A model generated the notes under the pieces. The model saw only the letters and a program-made list of their open reading frames with translations. It did not search any database and was not told the origin of the DNA. Below are positions 1 to 6,583 of a stretch of DNA of 7,430 nt, piece by piece. The position numbers and the translations under genes are program-made. This DNA is from Kangiella sp. GTDB lineage: Bacteria > Pseudomonadota > Gammaproteobacteria > Enterobacterales > Kangiellaceae. Where the stretch lies: assembly GCA_026195755.1 (NCBI GenBank), contig JAPHRL010000112.1, positions 1 through 7,430 on the forward strand, read 5' to 3'. Position 1 is the stretch's first letter. The number at the start of each line of letters is the position of its first letter.

Positions 1-41
1 CGGAGCTTAAGCTCGCTAAATTACCAAAATTAGTTGCTTAA
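1..41 (+). CDS. Possible 3' end of a convergent plus-strand gene (partial)
   Basis: Reading frame 3 of the plus strand is open from the left edge (GAG at 3-5) to a TAA at 39-41 and would encode the tail ELKLAKLPKLVA. A hairpin followed by a short T-run on the same strand starts 8 bp after that stop, which is the arrangement expected for a gene that converges on aceF. Twelve open codons are weak evidence by themselves, and the tail is not recognisable as any family. No start for a minus-strand gene such as lpd is visible here. The call rests mainly on the terminator placement. Confidence 0.3.
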   Translation, partial: ELKLAKLPKLVA

Positions 42-49
42 AATTTATG

Positions 50-75
50 GCCACTCCAAAAGAGTGGCGTATTTT
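50..75 (+). terminator. Hairpin terminator between aceF and the left flank, possibly bidirectional
   Basis: GCCACTC (50-56) pairs perfectly with GAGTGGC (62-68) around a CAAAA loop. On the plus strand it is followed by GTATTTT, a short T-run, so it best serves a transcript coming from the left. Read on the minus strand it lies about 55 bp after the aceF stop and is followed by CATAAATTTTAA, a poorer U-tract, but it could still end the aceEF transcript. The stem is GC-rich and is the strongest hairpin in this 123-bp interval. Confidence 0.6.
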
Positions 76-123
76 ACCTGAACTGACCGAAAAATCATCA
101 ATCAATTAGCGGTTTTCAGGCTA

Positions 124-1848
124 TTACAATATCACTCGCCTAATATCACCCAACATCTTCGACAGATGTACAATAAAGCGCGCCGCCACAGCACCATCAA
201 TCACACGATGGTCATAAGACAGCGACATTGGCAACATCATGCGTGGTTCAAACTCTTTGCCATTCCAGACAGGTTTCATTTGATTACGCGACAAGCCAAG
301 AATGGCAACATCTGGCCAATTCACAATCGGCGTAAAGGATGTACCACCGATGCCACCTAATGAGGAAATGGTAAAACAACCACCCTGCATATCTGCGGCG
401 CCCAGTTTCTTGTTACGGGCTTTTTCAGACATTTCACCCAGCTCATTGGCCAGTTCATAGACTGACTTTTTGTCCACATCACGAATCACAGGAACCACCA
501 GGCCATCCGGTGTATCTACTGCCACACCAATATTGTAGTACTTCTTCAATATCAGATTTTCGCCGTCATTGGCCAGTGATGCATTAAAGCTCGGGAAGGC
601 TTTCAGACTTGCAACCAGTGCTTTCATAATAAAGGCCAGTGGAGTCAGACGAACACCTTCTTTGGCTGCTTCCTCTTTCATACTCTTACGGAAAGCATCC
701 AGCTCGGTAATGTCGGCATCTTCGTGCTGGGTCACATGAGGGATCATGGTCCAGTTGCGATGCAGGTTCACACTACTGATTTTCTGGATACGGCTGAGAG
801 ATTTTTGTTCCACCTCACCATACTTTGTGAAGTCGATTTCAGGAAGATCTGGAGTGCCCACTGCTCCCGAGCTGGCCGTCGCTTTTGGACGCGATAATTC
901 AAACTTAATAAAGGACTGCACGTCTTCTTTCATGACCCGTGATTTAGGACCGGTGCCTTTTACCTTGCTCAGGTCAACACCAAACTCACGAGCTAAACGA
1001 CGCACTGCCGGGCTAGCATGTACTAACTTACCTTCTTGCGGCGACTGTACCGGATAGTCGGAAACAGGAGCTGGCTTTGGACTATCAGAGCTTTTAGCTG
1101 TCTGCTTCGGCGCATCTTGAGATGACTTAGCGTCCGACTTTGAATCGGCTTTCTGCTCATCTTTTTTCTCTTTAGATGGCTTACTGGATACAGTCTTGAT
1201 GACGCCAATCTTATCGCCCTGACTGACCTTGTCACCGGCTTTAACGCTCATGGAAACAATAGTTCCCGCCGAAGGTGACGGCACTTCCATGGTCGCTTTC
1301 TCTGTTTCAAGCACAATCAAACTGTCGTCTTTTTCGATGCTGTCGCCTGCCTGAACACTGACCTCAATCACATCCACATCACTGGCATCACCAATGTCTG
1401 GAACGATTAAAGGTTCTTCTTTTTCCTCGCCTGCATGATCTTCATCATCAGAGGAATCGTCCTCTTCCCTCTCCTGTGGAGAAGTCTCTTGCTGAGAAGC
1501 TTGCTGCTTTGACTCATCTTTAGATTCTTCGTCAGCATCATCTTTGCTTGCTTCTGACTGACTGTCTTTTGAATCGTCCTCGCTAGAGTCTTCATCAGAA
1601 CCACTTTCAGAGGCTTCTATAGACAAAATGACATCACCTTCAGAAACCTTATCTCCAACTTTAACTTCGATGGATTTGACCACACCAGCATGACTGGAAG
1701 GCACTTCCATAGTTGCTTTATCGGTTTCAAGAACAATCAAACCATCTTCAAGCTCGATGGTATCACCAACCTTGGCCAATACTTCAATAACATCAACCCC
1801 ACTGGCATCACCAATATCGGGGACTTTTACTTGTGTAATATCTGCCAC
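124..1848 (-). CDS. aceF: Pyruvate dehydrogenase E2, dihydrolipoyllysine-residue acetyltransferase
   Basis: This is the E2 core of the cytoplasmic pyruvate dehydrogenase complex. It carries acetyl groups on swinging lipoyl arms and transfers them to CoA. Two lipoyl domains are visible, at residues about 7-78 and 147-219, with lipoylated lysines K44 (ETDKATMEVP) and K184 (ETEKATMEVP). A peripheral subunit-binding domain for E1/E3 lies at about 276-314. The acetyltransferase catalytic domain runs from about 345 to 574 and has the active-site motif DHRVIDG, with H547 and D551. At 574 residues it is shorter than the three-lipoyl E. coli enzyme (about 630) but typical of two-lipoyl E2s. The start is GTG, supported by GGAGG 7 nt upstream and by the family N-terminus. 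It sits 15 bp after aceE and is presumably translated from the same mRNA. The first inter-domain linker is strongly acidic rather than Ala/Pro-rich. Identification is secure. Confidence 0.97.
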   Translation of the reverse strand: MADITQVKVPDIGDASGVDVIEVLAKVGDTIELEDGLIVLETDKATMEVPSSHAGVVKSIEVKVGDKVSEGDVILSIEASESGSDEDSSEDDSKDSQSEASKDDADEESKDESKQQASQQETSPQEREEDDSSDDEDHAGEEKEEPLIVPDIGDASDVDVIEVSVQAGDSIEKDDSLIVLETEKATMEVPSPSAGTIVSMSVKAGDKVSQGDKIGVIKTVSSKPSKEKKDEQKADSKSDAKSSQDAPKQTAKSSDSPKPAPVSDYPVQSPQEGKLVHASPAVRRLAREFGVDLSKVKGTGPKSRVMKEDVQSFIKFELSRPKATASSGAVGTPDLPEIDFTKYGEVEQKSLSRIQKISSVNLHRNWTMIPHVTQHEDADITELDAFRKSMKEEAAKEGVRLTPLAFIMKALVASLKAFPSFNASLANDGENLILKKYYNIGVAVDTPDGLVVPVIRDVDKKSVYELANELGEMSEKARNKKLGAADMQGGCFTISSLGGIGGTSFTPIVNWPDVAILGLSRNQMKPVWNGKEFEPRMMLPMSLSYDHRVIDGAVAARFIVHLSKMLGDIRRVIL

Positions 1849-1855
1849 GATGTTT

Positions 1856-1860
1856 CCTCC
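1856..1860 (-). promoter_or_regulatory. Shine-Dalgarno of aceF supporting a GTG start
   Basis: GGAGG on the minus strand lies 7 nt before GTG (1846-1848), inside the 15-bp aceE-aceF gap and directly after the aceE TAA. Its strength and spacing decide the non-ATG start, and it would allow high translation of E2 independent of E1. Confidence 0.8.
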
Positions 1861-1863
1861 AGT

Positions 1864-4545
1864 TTATAGGGTTGCCGGATCGGCTTTATCGGTATCAATG
1901 TTGTAGCGCTTGATAGCCTTGGTGACTTCTTTAACATCAATCTCACCTTCATCCGCCAAAGTTTTAAGCGCTGCTAATACAATGTAATAGCGATCCACTT
2001 CAAAGAAGCGACGCAAGTTCTCACGGCTATCAGAACGACCAAAACCGTCCGTACCCAATACCGTAAATTTCTGCGGTACGAAGTTTCGAATCTGATCAGC
2101 ATAAGATTTCATATGATCAGTCGATGCAATGACTGGTCCTTTCTGCTTAGCAAGACATTGTTCAATATAGGACTGCTTAGGCTTCTTGGTTGGATGCAAC
2201 ATGTTTTCACGCTCAACAGCCATGCCTTCGCGACGCAATTCGGTGAAGCTGGTTACTGACCAGACATCTGACAAGACACCAAAATCTTTTTCCAACAGCT
2301 CTGCTGCATATTCAACTTCGCGCAAAATAGAACCTGAGCCCATCAACTGAACTCGTGGCGCTTTCTTGCGAGATTTGTTTTCGTGCAACAGGTACATCCC
2401 TTTGATAATGCCCTCTTCTGAACCTTCAGGCATTTCTGGGTGCGGATAGTTTTCGTTGAGTGTCGTAATGTAGTAGAACACATTTTCCTGATCGCGATAC
2501 ATGCGACGCATACCTTCGCGAATAATCACCGCAACTTCATGTGCGTAAGTCGGGTCATAGCTGATACAGTTTGGAATGGTCGCCGAAATCATATGACTGT
2601 GACCATCCTGATGCTGCAGGCCTTCGCCATTCAGGGTTGTGCGGCCCGACGTTGCACCAATCAGGAAGCCTCGCGCTTGCATATCGCCTGCCGCCCAGGC
2701 TAAATCACCGATGCGTTGGAAACCAAACATTGAGTAATAGACATAGAAAGGAATCATCGGCAGGTTATTGCTCGAATAACTGGTCGCAGCCGCCATCCAG
2801 GATGACATAGCACCAGCTTCATTAATCCCCTCTTCCAAAATCTGACCTTTCTTATCTTCGCGATAATACATGATCTGATCAGAATCGACCGGCTCATAAA
2901 GCTGGCCTGATGACGAATAAATACCGATTTGACGGAACAAACCTTCCATACCGAAAGTACGAGCTTCGTCTGGAATAATCGGCACGATACGGTCTTTTAA
3001 TACCTTATTTTTCAATAAGATATTTAAGGCACGCACAAATGCCATAGTAGTCGAAATCTCACGGTCACCGGTAGCCTTAAGCAAGGGTTCAAAATCTGAC
3101 AGCGGTGGAATCTCTAAAGAGTCAGACTGTGGACGACGAGCCGGTAGGTAGCCACCTAATTTTTCACGGCGCTCGCGAAGGTATTTAATTTCATCGCTAT
3201 CTTCGCCTGGGTGATAGAATGGAACCTCTTCCAACTTATCATCAGGAATCGGAACATTAAAGCGATCACGGAAATGCTTTAAGGCTTCCAAATTCATTTT
3301 CTTAACCTGGTGAGAAATATTTTTACCTTCTCCCGATGAGCCCATGCCATAACCTTTAACGGTTTTAGCTAGTATCACAGTTGGCTGGCCTTCGGTATTC
3401 ACTGCACGATGATAGGCTGCGTACACTTTATGTGGATCATGCCCACCACGGTTCAAGCGCCAAATGTCCTCATCAGACATGTTAGCAACCATCTCCAACA
3501 ATTTAGGATCTTTACCAAAGAATTTTTCGCGCGTATAAGCACCACCTTTGGCTTTACAGTTTTGATATTCGCCATCCACGGTTTCGTTCATTACTTTCAA
3601 CAAACGACCTTCAGTATCGCGGGCAATCAGCGGATCCCAATAACGTCCCCAAATAACTTTGAGTACGCTCCAACCTGCGCCCCGGAATTCACCTTCCAGT
3701 TCCTGGATGATTTTGCCATTACCGCGAACCGGACCATCAAGACGTTGTAGGTTACAGTTAACCACAAAAATTAAGTTATCCAGCTTCTCACGACCGGCCA
3801 GACTGATCGCGCCCATGGACTCTGGCTCGTCCATTTCACCATCACCCAAGAAGGCCCAAACTTTACGTCCTTTGGTTTTGGCCAAGCCACGATCTTCTAG
3901 ATACTTTAAGAAGCGAGCTTGATAGATAGCCTGAATAGGGCCTAAGCCCATTGAAACGGTCGGGAACTGCCAAAATTCAGGCATTAACCATGGATGAGGA
4001 TAGGAAGAGAGTCCCTTACCATCAACTTCTTGACGGAAGTTAGCCAATTGGTCTTCTTCTAAACGGCCTTCAAGAAAAGCTCTTGCATAGATTCCTGGCG
4101 AGCAATGTCCCTGATAATAAATCAAATCACCTCCATGCTCATCATTTGCGGCGTGGAAGAAGTGGTTAAAGCCAACATCATATAAGGTCGCGCTAGAAGC
4201 AAAGCTGGATAAGTGGCCACCTAAATCCAAATCTTTTTTAGAGGCCTGTAACACTATGGCGATCGCATTCCAGCGGATAATGGCACGCAAACGGCGCTCC
4301 ATTTCCTGATCGCCAGGCATGTGTGCTTCTTGAGAGGGGGGAATCGTATTTAAATACGCAGTGGTTAAATCAAATGGTAAATTTGCGCCTGCTCTACGGG
4401 CTTTAGCTACCAACTTCTCTAACAGATAGTGAGCACGCTCAACACCCTCTTCTGCCATTACCGCGTCTAGAGCATCGATCCACTCCTGAGTTTCAATCGG
4501 ATCAACATCTTCGATTGGTGCATCATTTTTTTGATCTTGTGTCAT
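1864..4545 (-). CDS. aceE: Pyruvate dehydrogenase E1 component, homodimeric type
   Basis: This thiamine-diphosphate enzyme decarboxylates pyruvate and reductively acetylates the lipoyl groups of AceF. At 893 residues it matches the homodimeric E1 of Gammaproteobacteria (E. coli 887). By analogy with E. coli the domains are about 60-475, 476-705 and 706-893. The ThDP/Mg motif begins with GDGEMDEPES at 234-243 and ends with NCN at 263-265. The E. coli catalytic residues all have counterparts here, shifted by five: H111, H147, D235, H412 in the active-site loop (SHQVKKM), E576 (EGINE, cofactor-activating glutamate) and H645. The enzyme therefore looks fully active. ATG is preceded by AAAGG at 7 nt. 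It is the first gene of aceE-aceF. A 236-bp upstream interval with several dyads suggests its own regulated promoter. No adjacent pdhR is present. Confidence 0.98.
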   Translation of the reverse strand: MTQDQKNDAPIEDVDPIETQEWIDALDAVMAEEGVERAHYLLEKLVAKARRAGANLPFDLTTAYLNTIPPSQEAHMPGDQEMERRLRAIIRWNAIAIVLQASKKDLDLGGHLSSFASSATLYDVGFNHFFHAANDEHGGDLIYYQGHCSPGIYARAFLEGRLEEDQLANFRQEVDGKGLSSYPHPWLMPEFWQFPTVSMGLGPIQAIYQARFLKYLEDRGLAKTKGRKVWAFLGDGEMDEPESMGAISLAGREKLDNLIFVVNCNLQRLDGPVRGNGKIIQELEGEFRGAGWSVLKVIWGRYWDPLIARDTEGRLLKVMNETVDGEYQNCKAKGGAYTREKFFGKDPKLLEMVANMSDEDIWRLNRGGHDPHKVYAAYHRAVNTEGQPTVILAKTVKGYGMGSSGEGKNISHQVKKMNLEALKHFRDRFNVPIPDDKLEEVPFYHPGEDSDEIKYLRERREKLGGYLPARRPQSDSLEIPPLSDFEPLLKATGDREISTTMAFVRALNILLKNKVLKDRIVPIIPDEARTFGMEGLFRQIGIYSSSGQLYEPVDSDQIMYYREDKKGQILEEGINEAGAMSSWMAAATSYSSNNLPMIPFYVYYSMFGFQRIGDLAWAAGDMQARGFLIGATSGRTTLNGEGLQHQDGHSHMISATIPNCISYDPTYAHEVAVIIREGMRRMYRDQENVFYYITTLNENYPHPEMPEGSEEGIIKGMYLLHENKSRKKAPRVQLMGSGSILREVEYAAELLEKDFGVLSDVWSVTSFTELRREGMAVERENMLHPTKKPKQSYIEQCLAKQKGPVIASTDHMKSYADQIRNFVPQKFTVLGTDGFGRSDSRENLRRFFEVDRYYIVLAALKTLADEGEIDVKEVTKAIKRYNIDTDKADPATL

Positions 4546-4572
4546 ATTCTTGCCTTTCTTTTTGGCCGAGAC

Positions 4573-4600
4573 ATTAAGACTTCATGCTACGAGTCTTAAT
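4573..4600. repeat. Perfect 9-bp inverted repeat in the aceE leader
   Basis: ATTAAGACT (4573-4581) and AGTCTTAAT (4592-4600) are perfect reverse complements separated by 10 bp. The element ends 27 bp before the aceE ATG and overlaps a TATATT hexamer on the minus strand. It could be an operator with half-sites two helical turns apart (19 bp centre to centre), or an AU-rich leader hairpin. The stem is A/T-rich and would be only modestly stable as RNA. Confidence 0.55.
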
Positions 4601-4634
4601 ATACGGTCTATACAAGAGAGCTGCCCAACAAATA

Positions 4635-4650
4635 CTTAACACATGTTAAG
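4635..4650. repeat. 16-bp operator-like dyad upstream of aceE
   Basis: CTTAACA and TGTTAAG are perfect 7-bp arms separated by CA. The core TTAAC-N4-GTTAA recurs at 4764-4777. Position, about 90 bp before the aceE start, and symmetry suggest a dimeric transcription-factor site. The factor is unknown. Confidence 0.5.
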
Positions 4651-4733
4651 CAACTGAAATATAATTCGCAAAGGCCACATCATAGACAAAATGAAGGTAA
4701 AAAGATACTTTTGAAGGTGGTTTTCTGACCAGT

Positions 4734-4751
4734 ATTTGAGTTAGCTCAAAT
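4734..4751. repeat. 7-bp inverted repeat downstream of ampE
   Basis: ATTTGAG (4734-4740) and CTCAAAT (4745-4751) are perfect arms around TTAG. It lies about 30 bp past the ampE stop codon. As RNA from ampE it would form a weak hairpin with no following U-tract, so it is a poor intrinsic terminator. It may instead be a protein-binding dyad. Confidence 0.4.
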
Positions 4752-4763
4752 TACCCGATATAT

Positions 4764-4777
4764 TTAACATCAGTTAA
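4764..4777. repeat. Second TTAAC-N4-GTTAA dyad, next to the ampE stop
   Basis: TTAACATCAGTTAA has perfect 5-bp arms with a 4-bp spacer, the same arms and spacing as the core of the dyad at 4635-4650. It sits 4 bp beyond the end of ampE. The centres of the two sites are 128 bp apart. Confidence 0.4.
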
Positions 4778-4781
4778 TTAC

Positions 4782-5651
4782 TTAAAAAGATGTCCATCCT
4801 AACAATGACATCACTGCTACGAAAGCAAACAGAATAACGCCAGTACGCTCCGTCAGCTTTAAGGCGCACAAATTTTCAGCAACCTTTTGTTTTTCTTCAT
4901 TTTCACAATCAAGCACCGGACCAATAGCTGCAACGCCAGCTTCCTCAATCAGCTGCATTCCACCGACATTGAAATCAAAAAACTTCTTTTTAATTTTAGA
5001 AACACCTGAAGCCATATCACCAGCCAATAAATAGGCTAATGCAGAAATACGACCAGCAACCCAGTCCATGACAGTTTTAAGTGGGGCAGATAGAGTCCCC
5101 TCAGGATTATTCCCTAAATACCAATCCAGCAATCGATATAAAAGTGCCCCGGCAGGGCCTAAAATCACAAACCAGATCACTACAGCAGCATAACGCCTTT
5201 GGGTTTCGGTAAAGATAGCCTCACTTACTAAATGCTGAGTTTGAGCCCAGTCATCAGCCTCTTGACCTGTAAAGGCCACAGCGTGCTCATAAGCTCCCTG
5301 CTCATCATCATTTGCTATATCGGAGAAATAGCCTCGAAGAGATTTGCGTGGAGACTCAGGACCTAAACAATGGACTAGAATCACCACCGCCAGAGCAAGC
5401 ATAACTAATGAAGACAAGAAGCCATCGTCGAAGGTTTCAAACAATAAATAGATTAGAAATACAGGCAAAAGGATTAATATAGCTTCTGCAAGCCAACCCT
5501 TAAACCAAGACTGCCCACCAAAAGACTCAGCTAGCCGCTTTTGATAAGCCACAAACCAACCCGCATTACTATATTTCTCGCGCTCCTCACTAGAGCCGGT
5601 ATGGAAATAGCGTTCGAATAATAAAGCTATAATTAGAGTTAAAAGAGCCAT
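4782..5651 (-). CDS. ampE: AmpE-family inner-membrane protein (CobD/CbiB-like)
   Basis: AmpE is a predicted inner-membrane protein linked in enterobacteria to beta-lactamase induction signalling together with AmpD. Its biochemical role is unresolved. The 289 residues match the family (E. coli 284). The N-terminus MALLTLIIALLFERYF is the usual AmpE opening and could be a membrane segment. Further hydrophobic segments lie at about 53-72, 79-96, 155-176 and 269-287. The FVILGPAGALLYRLLDW stretch at 161-177 resembles the signature shared with CobD/CbiB proteins. ATG is preceded by AAGG at 7 nt. ampD, the usual upstream partner, is not adjacent; zapD comes first instead, after a gap holding a palindromic repeat. 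Because aceE follows without pdhR, the gene marks the ampDE-pdhR-aceEF neighbourhood in reduced form. A role in peptidoglycan recycling here is inference. Confidence 0.88.
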   Translation of the reverse strand: MALLTLIIALLFERYFHTGSSEEREKYSNAGWFVAYQKRLAESFGGQSWFKGWLAEAILILLPVFLIYLLFETFDDGFLSSLVMLALAVVILVHCLGPESPRKSLRGYFSDIANDDEQGAYEHAVAFTGQEADDWAQTQHLVSEAIFTETQRRYAAVVIWFVILGPAGALLYRLLDWYLGNNPEGTLSAPLKTVMDWVAGRISALAYLLAGDMASGVSKIKKKFFDFNVGGMQLIEEAGVAAIGPVLDCENEEKQKVAENLCALKLTERTGVILFAFVAVMSLLGWTSF

Positions 5652-5808
5652 GTTGAAACCTTATTTAATCCGTTCAAGTTTATAGTATCAAATGGAAAAA
5701 CAGAATGCGCCAATTAGTTGTAAGCCCCCTTCTCGTAGGGGCAACTCATGAGTTGTCTCTACAACAACCTTTCGTGCCTAGAACAGCTCCGGTCTTACCC
5801 AGAAGAAA
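5652..5808 (-). promoter_or_regulatory. zapD-ampE intergenic region with possible weak ampE promoter
   Basis: This 157-bp gap contains the palindromic repeat at 5735-5762. Closer to ampE, a minus-strand TATAAA lies at about 5679-5684, within GATACTATAAAC, some 30 bp before the ampE ATG. That is a plausible -10 element, but no convincing -35 lies at the correct distance. The ribosome-binding site AAGG precedes ATG by 7 nt. No intrinsic terminator with a U-tract follows zapD, so readthrough from coaE-zapD into ampE is also possible. Confidence 0.3.
5735..5762. repeat. 28-bp palindromic intergenic repeat, copy 1
   Basis: The element runs from GTAG to CTAC around a perfect 12-bp core AACTCATGAGTT. 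Only two of 14 arm positions fail to pair as DNA, and both would be G-U in one RNA strand. Twenty bases at 5743-5762 match 7248-7267 at 19 positions. It lies between zapD and ampE and resembles the short REP-like palindromes that disperse in bacterial intergenic regions. No T-run follows on either strand. Confidence 0.75.
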
Positions 5809-6576
5809 TCAGCAAATCGCTACTTGAAACCTGGTTTCATCTGTAAGCACTTTCTGTTCCTGCTCACCCGGCTGTATAAAACGAATAGTAAAGCAATATT
5901 TAGAGCCACTGATTTCCGGATAAACACTAGTTGCAATGGGCATTTTTACCCGTATTAAATGTGGGTTCTGTTTCTTATCAAAATTGTGCTGGTACGCCCC
6001 ATTGTTTGTTTCGGTATCCACAAACTGCCCATTTTCACGATACAACCGCAACAATACTTTAAGGCACTTATTCAGACCATCGAAATGCTCGAACCATTCT
6101 GCAAATTTCTGCTGACGGTAATTAGTCGGTTGTTGTAAAAATTGATGTAACTCGGGCAAATCAAAGCTGCAGGAAGCTCCTGGGATACGAATTCTATGCT
6201 TAATTAAGTCTATAAAGCGGTCCTGGCGCAGCGTCGCGCCAAATTTTCCCTGGTAGTGAGCGACCCAATGATACAACTGCTGTAGCTGTTCAAGGAATCG
6301 CTTTAGCTTCAGGTCATCAATATATGGGCTGGCTTCCAGCTGTTTGAAATGATTCTTTTGTTGCTCTAACTCCTTGAGCAATTCAGCTTTTAAATCGCCC
6401 CGATCCAGGCAGTCTAAAACCTCCCACAAGTTATGCAAGGCAGCAATATGCGAAGCCACTGAATCAATAGATTGGAGTTCAAGTTGAATATTAAAAAGGT
6501 TTTCCAGGCGCAGATAGGTGCGTATCTGCTCATTGAGCGGATGCTCATATAAGATATAACTGGCAGCCTCTGGCAT
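5809..6576 (-). CDS. zapD: Cell division protein ZapD
   Basis: ZapD (formerly YacF) is a cytoplasmic protein that binds the FtsZ C-terminal tail and cross-links FtsZ filaments at the division ring. The N-terminal hallmark YEHPLNEQIRTYLRLE is present at residues 10-25. It is followed by a long helical region rich in Leu and Gln and by a C-terminal beta-rich part ending in FQVAIC, much as in family members. Length is 255 residues from ATG at 6574-6576 (E. coli 247). A TTG directly before it (6577-6579) would add one residue. The ribosome-binding site AAGGA is 12 nt from ATG and 9 nt from TTG, so the start is not fully settled. Only 7 bp separate it from coaE, and the two are almost certainly cotranscribed, as in most Gammaproteobacteria. 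Confidence 0.95.
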   Translation of the reverse strand: MPEAASYILYEHPLNEQIRTYLRLENLFNIQLELQSIDSVASHIAALHNLWEVLDCLDRGDLKAELLKELEQQKNHFKQLEASPYIDDLKLKRFLEQLQQLYHWVAHYQGKFGATLRQDRFIDLIKHRIRIPGASCSFDLPELHQFLQQPTNYRQQKFAEWFEHFDGLNKCLKVLLRLYRENGQFVDTETNNGAYQHNFDKKQNPHLIRVKMPIATSVYPEISGSKYCFTIRFIQPGEQEQKVLTDETRFQVAIC

Positions 6577-6583
6577 CAATGGC

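Larger units (their letters stand above)
4546..4781 (-). promoter_or_regulatory. Regulatory interval between ampE and aceE
   Basis: This AT-rich 236-bp gap is the longest intergenic stretch in the window and must contain the aceEF promoter unless ampE transcription reads through. It holds four dyads (4573-4600, 4635-4650, 4734-4751, 4764-4777) and a direct repeat TGAAGGT at 4692-4698 and 4712-4718, exactly 20 bp apart. TATATT elements occur at 4598-4603 and around 4658-4664 on the minus strand, but neither has a good TTGACA-like partner at 16-18 bp, so I do not call a specific promoter. I saw no match to the PdhR operator ATTGGT-N3-ACCAAT. The aceE ribosome-binding site AAAGG lies at the aceE-proximal end. 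Confidence 0.5.

Noticed and set aside
746..1057. Plus-strand open frame of 103 codons
   Set aside because: It lies antisense to the conserved AceF subunit-binding and catalytic region, has no family resemblance and no good ribosome-binding site; it is a shadow of aceF.
1407..1604. Second minus-strand frame, Lys/Met-rich, over the AceF linker
   Set aside because: It is an alternative frame of low-complexity linker codons. The aceF frame runs uninterrupted through both lipoyl domains, so this is not evidence of a frameshift.
1192..1830. Internal duplication in aceF
   Set aside because: The similarity between the two lipoyl domains (1615-1830 and 1192-1410) is the normal domain repeat of E2 proteins, not a recent duplication.
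3409..3750. Plus-strand open frame of 113 codons
   Set aside because: It is antisense to the conserved E1 region of aceE, with no recognisable protein features; other short plus-strand frames within aceE and coaE were dropped for the same reason.
4720..4755. Intrinsic terminator after ampE
   Set aside because: The ATTTGAG/CTCAAAT stem is A/T-rich and not followed by a U-tract in the ampE direction, so I list it only as a dyad.
4546..4781. PdhR operator or defined sigma70 promoter for aceE
   Set aside because: No ATTGGT-N3-ACCAAT match was seen by eye, and the TATATT candidates lack a -35 partner at acceptable spacing.
5735..5762. Palindromic repeat as a Rho-independent terminator of zapD
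   Set aside because: There is a good palindrome but no T-run on either strand, and a near-identical copy at 7240-7267 points to a dispersed repeat instead.
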